Of a DNA stretch of 64,000 nucleotides, positions 58,260 through 64,000 are shown one piece after another. The position numbers and the translations under genes were made by a program. This DNA comes from JAGQOZ01 sp041399205 (GTDB taxonomy: Bacteria; Planctomycetota; Planctomycetia; Pirellulales; Pirellulaceae), in assembly GCA_041399205.1 (NCBI GenBank), contig JAWKTK010000024.1, forward strand, positions 76,115 to 140,114, in the 5' to 3' direction. Each line of letters starts with the position of its first letter. The first letter of the stretch is position 1. The notes beneath the pieces were generated by a model, which saw nothing but the letters and a program-made list of their open reading frames with translations, had not been told where the DNA came from and made no database searches.

Positions 58260-59525
58260 CTATCTGCGATTTCGACGTATTGCGAGCAATCCCCAAAGCA
58301 TTGCAACCCCAACGCCAGATGCTGGTTCGGGCACAGCGTGAACACCCGCGCGCGGCCCCAGCTCAAATCCGCCGTCGGTGAACGCGGCGACAAAGTCGCC
58401 CGAATTGAAACGACCATCTCCGTTCCAATCTCCATCGGCCCAATTGGCTTCGACTTGTTGTTCGAATTTGCCCGCCGTGAAGACTTGAACAAAGTCACCA
58501 CTATTGAATTCGCCATCCAGATTTGCGTCGCCAATCCAACTGTTCTTCAGGTCCTTGATCCAGAACGTGAGGTCATTGGCGTTGACCAAAGCGTCATCCG
58601 TTAAATCAAACGACGCGTCATTCGCGTTGCTGGCACTGGCCATCGACAGCTGATTGATGTCGGCAATGTCTAGCATTCCGTCGCCATTGAAATCACCCGG
58701 TACCGATACGACCAGCCCCAGGGCGTAGTCCACCGCCGAATTCAGAAGAGCAATGCCTTCTGCGGTAAGCAGTGTCGCTTCGCGACCATCCCAGCTGTTG
58801 TCTACAGAATCGTCGGCAATTTCGGGATCATCCGGTTCGGGACCGCGATTGGTGTCACTCAGGAAGAAGCCAATTCGCATGCCCGCCGCCGTTCCACCAA
58901 AAACCAGTGCATCACCGGGTTCGTACACGAAAATCGCAGCCGCACCCGGCGCTCCCGGGATCTCCGCCACAATATCGGCGTCGCCGCCGGGTCGTCCCCA
59001 GTCAATACGTCCGCCAGTATCGTCGTAAATCTGCACTTCGCCAGCGCCTAGCCCTGCGCCGCTGGCGATCGGATGTGCCGCATTGACAATGTTGATGGTC
59101 GTCCCGAAGGCGCTTCCGGCAACCAACAGATCGCCCGCTGCGTTGGGCCGTCCCGGCGATCCATGCCCAACGGCAAAGTCTGTCAGTCCCCAATTATCGA
59201 AGGCGTATTGCTCGTTGATAATGACCGGAGTATCGGTGTCGATGATGATATCGGCACGACTGGAACTAATCGATTCGTCAATGAACACGAGATCCGCCAA
59301 GTTTGCCGCATCCAGTGCGTCGTCGGGGTCTGAATTCTGAAGGAGGTTGTTATCCCAGAAATCCAACGTGTCGCCTCGAGCTTCGAAGAACTCGATGATC
59401 GCTTCATTGCCCTCCGTCGGAGCCAGTTCGTTGCCTAGCAGATACATGATTTGGCCTGCATTCAAGCGAGCCGTCCCAAATGCAACCATCAGTCCGATGG
59501 CCAACCATGACGTTTTGCGTTTCAT
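58260..59525 (-). CDS. PEP-CTERM surface protein with dockerin-like calcium loops
   Basis: 421 residues. ATG 59525 is preceded by GAAAGGAAACGT. A signal peptide (SWLAIGLMVAFGTARLNAG) precedes a ~250-residue alpha/beta domain with VFIDESISSSRADIIIDTDT and VFGGTAAGMRIGFFLSD, resembling a glutamine amidotransferase-like fold. Then three EF-hand-like loops (GDFNGDGMLDIADINQL, GDANLDGEFNSGDF, GDWNGDGRFNSGDF) as in type I dockerins. It ends VPEPASGVGVAMLWG-LLAIRRNRR, the PEP-CTERM sorting signal. It should be sorted by an exosortase, none of which is in the window. Confidence 0.9.
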   Translation of the reverse strand: MKRKTSWLAIGLMVAFGTARLNAGQIMYLLGNELAPTEGNEAIIEFFEARGDTLDFWDNNLLQNSDPDDALDAANLADLVFIDESISSSRADIIIDTDTPVIINEQYAFDNWGLTDFAVGHGSPGRPNAAGDLLVAGSAFGTTINIVNAAHPIASGAGLGAGEVQIYDDTGGRIDWGRPGGDADIVAEIPGAPGAAAIFVYEPGDALVFGGTAAGMRIGFFLSDTNRGPEPDDPEIADDSVDNSWDGREATLLTAEGIALLNSAVDYALGLVVSVPGDFNGDGMLDIADINQLSMASASNANDASFDLTDDALVNANDLTFWIKDLKNSWIGDANLDGEFNSGDFVQVFTAGKFEQQVEANWADGDWNGDGRFNSGDFVAAFTDGGFELGPRAGVHAVPEPASGVGVAMLWGLLAIRRNRR

Positions 59526-59780
59526 ACGTTTCCTTTCGTGATAGAGAAATACAAATTCACTGCCTCTTGTCTGTTCTCTATCCCGCGCCAAAGCAAAACA
59601 AGCTCGACGCCAGCACGCCTGTCCAAGCACCCCTAAAGGGACAGCTAACTTGGTCATTCGCGAGTTTACCCGGGCTAGCAAACCGTGCAATTCGCAAAAA
59701 CCGATCCGGACAAGTTTTTTCCAAAAGTCTCGCGGCAAGAATAGATTTCCGAGCGAAAAAGGGCGTTTTCCTGCGACCAA

Positions 59781-59796
59781 TTCGGTTCGAACCGAA
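59781..59796. promoter_or_regulatory. Perfect 16-bp palindrome upstream of recA
   Basis: TTCGGTTCGAACCGAA, about 200 bases before the recA start and within the divergent region. GTTCGAAC resembles half-sites of known LexA boxes but the spacing is wrong, so SOS function is only a possibility. It also resembles a tRNA T-arm (GGTTCGAACC), but no other tRNA arm is present. Confidence 0.35.
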
Positions 59797-59875
59797 AAAT
59801 GCTGTAGGTCGTGACCAGACGTGTCATCAACTCCGCGAAGATATTGACACACAAACTTTCCCCAAAAACACCTTG

Positions 59876-59889
59876 ACAACCAGAGTTGT
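59876..59889. promoter_or_regulatory. Candidate operator overlapping the recA -35
   Basis: ACAAC-CAGA-GTTGT, a 5-bp inverted repeat with a 4-base spacer, overlapping TTGACA at 59873-59878. The spacing matches the GAAC-N4-GTTC type LexA sites of firmicutes, with C for G at one arm position. It is about 110 bases before the recA start. Weak evidence: one site, no comparison. Confidence 0.35.
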
Positions 59890-59997
59890 TTGTTAAAGCC
59901 GGCCGCTTGAAAAATGTTCATGCGTACACTATCGTGAGAGCCCGCGTGCCGCTTGTGTAGCGAGGCCAACTATTGCATAAAGGAAAGGAGATTTTCC

Positions 59998-61199
59998 ATG
60001 GCGACTGCTCAGAAAACAGAAGAGAACAATATGGCAAAGAAGTCAAACGAAACATCCGCAGCAACTAGCACCAAGAAGTTGCCAAGGCAGGCGGCAAAAA
60101 GGAGACGAATTCTGTCAGCGCACGGCAAGTCGCCAAGTCCGTCGACAACATTTTGTCCCAGAACGCGACTTTGAAGACAACACTGCAGCAGATTGAGAAG
60201 CAGTTTGGCGATGGGGCCATTATGCCACTGGGATCGGACAAACGACACGAAGTCGATTGCATCACCACAGGCAGTTTGTCTGTCGATTTAGCGTTGGGCG
60301 GTCGCGGGATTCCTCGAGGACGCATTATCGAAGTATTTGGTCCGGAATCGAGCGGTAAGACGACATTGGCGCTGCACTGCGTGGCAGAAGCCCAAAAGAA
60401 CGGCGGGATCGCCGCGTTTATTGACGCAGAACATGCTTTGGACCCCAGTTGGGCCAAAAAGTTGGGCGTTCAGCTAGAAACGTTGTTGGTCAGTCAACCA
60501 ACCAGCGGTGAAGAGGCCATGCATATTGCCGAAATGTTGATCAAGTCCAACGCGGTAGACATCATTGTTGTCGATTCCGTGGCGGCATTGATTCCCAAAC
60601 AGGAACTTGAAGGCGAAATTGGCGATACCCACGTCGGCCTGCAAGCTCGTTTGATGAGCCAATCGATGCGAAAACTGACCGGTGCCATTGCCAAATCCAA
60701 AACATCTGTCGTCTTTATCAATCAAATTCGTGAAAAGATTGGCGTCATGTTTGGCAGCCCCGAAACGACGCCGGGTGGTCGAGCTTTAAAGTTCTACAGT
60801 TCGTGCCGAATTGACGTTCGACGGATCGGCGCGCTTAAGGACGGTGAAGAAGTGGTTGGGCAACGAGTGCGAGCGAAGATAGTGAAGAACAAGGTAGCTC
60901 CGCCTTTCCGAGTTGCCGAATTTGACATGATGCATACCAATGGAATTAGTTTTGAAGGTGATGTTCTGGACCTTGCCGTTGAGCACAAAATTGTGGCCAA
61001 AAGCGGTTCTTGGTTCCGCTACGGTGATACTCAGCTGGGCCAAGGCAAAGAGAAGGCTCGTGCATTCCTGGTGGAAACACCTGAAGTGACCGAAGAAATC
61101 AAGCAGAAGGTACTGCAAGCTTTTGGACATAAGCTAGGAAACTCGGCCGAGGATACCGATGGCGATAGCGATGATGATGCGGTCGAATCGGACGAATAA
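59998..61199 (+). CDS. recA: RecA recombinase, one frameshift near the N-terminus
   Basis: AAAGGAAAGGAG immediately upstream fixes the start at 59998 (MATAQKTEENNMAKK). The first frame breaks at about 60079; adding one G (TTGCC to TTGGCC) joins KKL to AKAGGKKETN and then QVAKSVDNILSQNATL. The rest is intact: GPESSGKTTL (Walker A), FIDAEHALDP, QPTSGEEAMHIAEM, VVDSVAAL, FINQIREKIGVMFG and GRALKFYSS. It carries a long Lys/Ser-rich N-terminal extension and an acidic tail. RecA performs strand exchange and activates the SOS response. The break is almost surely a base-calling error. Confidence 0.95.
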
Positions 61200-62601
61200 A
61201 TTCGCCATCGTTGGATTCCGACTGCTGTGCGCCGCGCGAAGGCGACCCATTCGACTGGCCGTAGCAGCCGCATTGTTTTTTGGATTTTCCACCGCGTCCG
61301 GACAAGAAGACGTTCGTGCGGACGTGGTTGCCAAGAAGTTTGCGCCTAGCTTGGTGGCAATTGAACGCAGCGCGGCCGATTCTCCGGAACCTCGGTTTGT
61401 AGAATACGCGACCGGCGTTGTCATTTCCCATTCCGGACAGGTGATGACGCACTATCACTTGCTGGGTGACATCGCGTCCAGCAAGTTCGTCGTCCATCAC
61501 CAAGGACACGCGTATCATTCGGTTACAATTGTGGCGGCCGACGCTTGGACCGACCTAGCGATACTCCGCGTGGACCAACTGGCGGCCACACCGATCGAAT
61601 TCGCTGCGAACGCAAATCCACACGCTGGCGAATCGGTCTACTTGGTAGGCAACTCGGTTCGAATCGCTCGCAACCTAACTCCGGACGTATCGTCAGCCAA
61701 GTTGACCGCCGCCGACACACGAATCACGACCGACAAAACTACTGCGGTTGCGGCCCAGTCTCCTACTGTTTATTCGCATGGCGGTCTGCTTGATTTTGAC
61801 CAACTCACCCCATTTGCTTCCAGCGGTGGATTGGTGGTGGATGGAGAATTGCGCCCCATCGGAACGCTCGCGTCGGCCAAGGCAATTGGTGACTACACCC
61901 AAGCCAGACCCATTGGCGTTTGCATCGATCCGGCAATCCAGCAAATGGTTGTTCGGCTTCAATCTGGCGAATTGCTGGAGTTTGGTTTTTTGGGCGTTCA
62001 GACGGAAGATCCAGCTCCAGATGACTTGGAAACTCAAGTGACACCTGGCCTTCGAGTCACTCAGGTTGTAGCCGGAACACCCGCTGAAAAAGTTGGCCTG
62101 CAATTTAACGATATCTTGGTCGGCCTGGACGACCAGCCGATATCGAGTACGCACCAGTTACTTCGAACAGTGGGACTGCGTCCGCCGTTGTCCAAAGTGT
62201 CTCTGCAAGTTCTGCGAACCGATCCGCTATTGCGCCGGCAACGACGGTTAACGCTAGAAGCTACCCTTGCGAAAAAGCATATTCGTTCGGTGCGGCCCAG
62301 CATTTCACAAGCGAAACCGCAAATTTGGCGAGGTATCTCGGTGGATTTTGCCACCGCCGTACCCGATATAGAAACGCTTGGCTTTGACTTGACAGAATGT
62401 GTGGTGGTCACCAACGTCCAGCTCGATTCGCCTGCTTGGCAATCCGGTTTGCGACCCGGCATGTTTCTGCACCATTGGAATGGCAAACCAATTGGTTCGC
62501 CCCAAGATTTCTGGGAACAGGCTCGCCAAGCGCAAGACGAATCGGTTCGCATTACCTCTCTTCCCAGCCAAGCGATGTTCACCGTTTCTGGCTCGCCGTA
62601 A
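61159..62601 (+). CDS. S1C-type trypsin-like protein with PDZ domains
   Basis: 480 residues, overlapping recA's end by 41 bases. A signal peptide (IRLAVAAALFFGFSTASGQ) is followed by a trypsin-like core with His in MTHYHLLGD, Asp in AWTDLAILRV and Ser in FASSGGLVVDG, then a PDZ domain (GTPAEKVGLQFNDILVGLDD) and a second PDZ-like end (SPAWQSGLRPGMFLHHWNGK). The Ser motif lacks the usual GNSGGP, so activity is unsure. Other ATGs at 61171-61177 are possible starts. HtrA/DegP-like proteins handle misfolded periplasmic protein. Confidence 0.85.
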   Translation: MAIAMMMRSNRTNKFAIVGFRLLCAARRRPIRLAVAAALFFGFSTASGQEDVRADVVAKKFAPSLVAIERSAADSPEPRFVEYATGVVISHSGQVMTHYHLLGDIASSKFVVHHQGHAYHSVTIVAADAWTDLAILRVDQLAATPIEFAANANPHAGESVYLVGNSVRIARNLTPDVSSAKLTAADTRITTDKTTAVAAQSPTVYSHGGLLDFDQLTPFASSGGLVVDGELRPIGTLASAKAIGDYTQARPIGVCIDPAIQQMVVRLQSGELLEFGFLGVQTEDPAPDDLETQVTPGLRVTQVVAGTPAEKVGLQFNDILVGLDDQPISSTHQLLRTVGLRPPLSKVSLQVLRTDPLLRRQRRLTLEATLAKKHIRSVRPSISQAKPQIWRGISVDFATAVPDIETLGFDLTECVVVTNVQLDSPAWQSGLRPGMFLHHWNGKPIGSPQDFWEQARQAQDESVRITSLPSQAMFTVSGSP

Positions 62602-62805
62602 ACGACAAACCGCGTTACGGCGAAAAACAAGACTAACGAACGGCTGCAGAATAGCGGGGTTCGCCTAGTCCGAATCTCGCTGAACGGATATTATGGCGAT
62701 TTCTAAGTTGAAAAAGTTTGCCTGTGGCCAGCTTCAGCAAATTCGCCTCGCTGACGTTACGCGGTCGCTGGCCCGACGAATCCTAGAAAGCGAATGGACT
62801 TCCCC

Positions 62806-64000
62806 ATGAAAGTGGATGAGCTTCGAGAAAAATATCTTAGTTTTTTTGAAACCAAAGGCCATTCGCGTCGGCAAAGCGATGTTCTGGTTCCCACTTGGGA
62901 CCCATCCGTACTTTTTACTCCAGCGGGGATGAACCAATTCAAACCCCATTTCTTGGGCAAGGTGAAACTCGATTTTACGCGAGCCACCACCTGTCAAAAG
63001 TGCCTACGCACCGGCGACATCGACAATGTGGGCCGTACGGCATACCACCACACTTTTTTTGAAATGCTGGGCAACTTCAGCTTTGGCGATTACTTCAAAC
63101 GGGAAGCCATCAACTGGGCGTGGGAATTCCTGACTGACAAGAAGTGGCTGGGCATTGACCCCAATCGCTTGACCGTCACTGTTTATATGGACGATGACGA
63201 AGCCGCCGAAATCTGGAAAAAAGATGTTGGACTGACGGACAAGCGAATTGAACGCATGGGTGAAGCCGATAACTTCTGGCCCGCCAGTGCGCCCAGCGAA
63301 GGCCCAGACGGCGTTTGCGGACCCTGTAGCGAAATCTTCTTTCACGACGATCACGGCGGTTCCGTGGAAATCTGGAATCTGGTCTTCACACAATTCAATC
63401 GAGTTGGAGACCCGCCGGATAATCTGCGGCCGTTGCCCAGCAAGAACATTGATACAGGCATGGGATTGGAGCGAACCGCTTCGGTCCTGCAAGGCGTGGA
63501 AACGAATTATCACATTGACAATTTGTTGCCTATCGTTCAGGCCGCCGCCGAAATTTGCGAAGTCAGCTATGACGCCAAAAGCGACAACGGCCGACGTCTG
63601 CGCCGCATCACCGACCACGTTCGCGCGTGCGTGTTTGCCATTCACGAAAACGTCTACCCCGGTCCCAACAAGGAAAAATACGTGATTCGTCGCTTGCTGC
63701 GTCGAGCGGTCTTGGATGGACATCAAATGGGACAACGCGACCCGTTCCTACATCAATTGGTTTCGGCCGTCGCGGATTCGATGAAAAATCCCTATCCGGA
63801 ATTGTCTGAAACTACAGAACGAGTCGCCAACGTGATTCGACAAGAAGAAAAGATGTTCTTGGCCACCATCGACGGTGGACTGAATCGAATTGGCCGAATT
63901 TTCGAAACCATGCGCACGGAAGACAAATCTATTGTCGATGGTCACGAAGCGGCCGATCTGTATCAGACCTACGGCGTGCCAGCCGAACTGTTCGAATCAA
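62806..64000 (+). CDS. alaS: Alanyl-tRNA synthetase, partial (runs off the right edge)
   Basis: 398 codons visible. MKVDELREKYLSFFETKGH opens it, then the class II catalytic region: TWDPSVLFTPAGMNQFKP, TTCQKCLRTGDIDNVG, HHTFFEMLGNFSFGDYFK, NFWPASAPSEGPDGVCGPCS and NLVFTQFNR. The DIDNVGRTAYHHTFFEMLG block is diagnostic. A second in-frame ATG at 62794 adds MDFP. It charges tRNA-Ala. The editing domain lies beyond the window. The next upstream gene ends 204 bases before. Confidence 0.96.
   Translation, partial: MKVDELREKYLSFFETKGHSRRQSDVLVPTWDPSVLFTPAGMNQFKPHFLGKVKLDFTRATTCQKCLRTGDIDNVGRTAYHHTFFEMLGNFSFGDYFKREAINWAWEFLTDKKWLGIDPNRLTVTVYMDDDEAAEIWKKDVGLTDKRIERMGEADNFWPASAPSEGPDGVCGPCSEIFFHDDHGGSVEIWNLVFTQFNRVGDPPDNLRPLPSKNIDTGMGLERTASVLQGVETNYHIDNLLPIVQAAAEICEVSYDAKSDNGRRLRRITDHVRACVFAIHENVYPGPNKEKYVIRRLLRRAVLDGHQMGQRDPFLHQLVSAVADSMKNPYPELSETTERVANVIRQEEKMFLATIDGGLNRIGRIFETMRTEDKSIVDGHEAADLYQTYGVPAELFES

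Larger units (their letters stand above)
59526..59997. other. Divergent promoter region of the PEP-CTERM gene and recA
   Basis: 472 bases, no gene. It contains a TTGACA at 59873-59878, a 16-base perfect palindrome (59781-59796) and an ACAAC-N4-GTTGT inverted repeat (59876-59889). AAAGGAAAGGAG just before 59998 is a strong ribosome site for recA. Confidence 0.6.

Noticed and set aside
59781..59796. tRNA fragment (T-arm-like GGTTCGAACC)
   Set aside because: No acceptor, D or anticodon arm lies at the proper distance; kept only as a palindrome.

Overview
The window looks like a planctomycete chromosome, most likely Pirellulaceae (Rhodopirellula/Blastopirellula-like), with roughly 50% GC. The inference rests on hallmark families: two very large surface proteins with LEPR-XLL-like N-termini, two PVC-type dehydrogenase/HEAT/CxxCH cytochrome proteins, an ECF sigma factor next to a Ser/Thr kinase with TPRs, a secreted sulfatase, and a PEP-CTERM protein with dockerin-like calcium loops. 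No insertion sequence, prophage, CRISPR array or rRNA was seen.

Layout. 1-5360 (-) is the N-terminal part of a giant surface protein with two metallopeptidase-like motifs; it runs off the left edge. 6101-6172 (-) is tRNA-Gln(CTG). 6.4-9.1 kb holds signalling genes: a broken FHA-GAF-SpoIIE phosphatase, a FixJ-type regulator and a 69-residue HisKA-like protein. 9.4-14.2 kb holds a broken sulfatase and a broken PVC-type dehydrogenase. 14.2-17.9 kb (-) is a stress cluster: TPR protein, UspA, CBS pair, and a UspA-GspE fusion ATPase. 18.3-23.1 kb (-) is a tight ECF sigma / Ser-Thr kinase / TPR / secreted protein operon, divergent from a 1,850-residue RTX-repeat protein (23.4-28.9 kb). 29.0-36.6 kb (-) is a complete cbb3-type oxidase cluster with copper ATPase (CcoI), SafE-like protein, two small membrane proteins, CcoO, CcoN, an unknown membrane protein and a di-heme lipoprotein cytochrome. 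37-41.4 kb (+) carries a PP2C phosphatase, a VIT-type metal transporter, an APH/P-loop kinase protein and a membrane-anchored protein. 42-47.4 kb has an intact PVC-type dehydrogenase, a second PP2C and a PEGA lipoprotein. 47.7-51.5 kb (-) is a HEAT/zinc-ribbon protein after mlaD-mlaF-mlaE; 51.7-54.3 kb (-) is clpC with a clear terminator. 55.2-57.9 kb (+) has thiE, a secreted protein and a CYTH protein. 58.3-59.5 kb (-) is the PEP-CTERM protein. 60-64 kb (+) is recA, an S1C/PDZ protease-like gene and the start of alaS.

Sequence quality matters. At least ten genes carry frame breaks. Outside 6.4-12.4 kb most are single-base and sit next to short homopolymers. Two fall where one base restores a canonical sequence (the Walker A of the GspE-like ATPase and the N-terminus of recA), which points to base-calling error. 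Between 6.4 and 12.4 kb the breaks are so dense that decay or a very low-quality stretch is equally possible.

The strongest leads for something under-described are the UspA-GspE fusion in its stress operon, the ECF/kinase/TPR operon facing the RTX giant, the cbb3 cluster with a lipoprotein di-heme cytochrome where CcoP would be expected, and the stand-alone HisKA-like protein.
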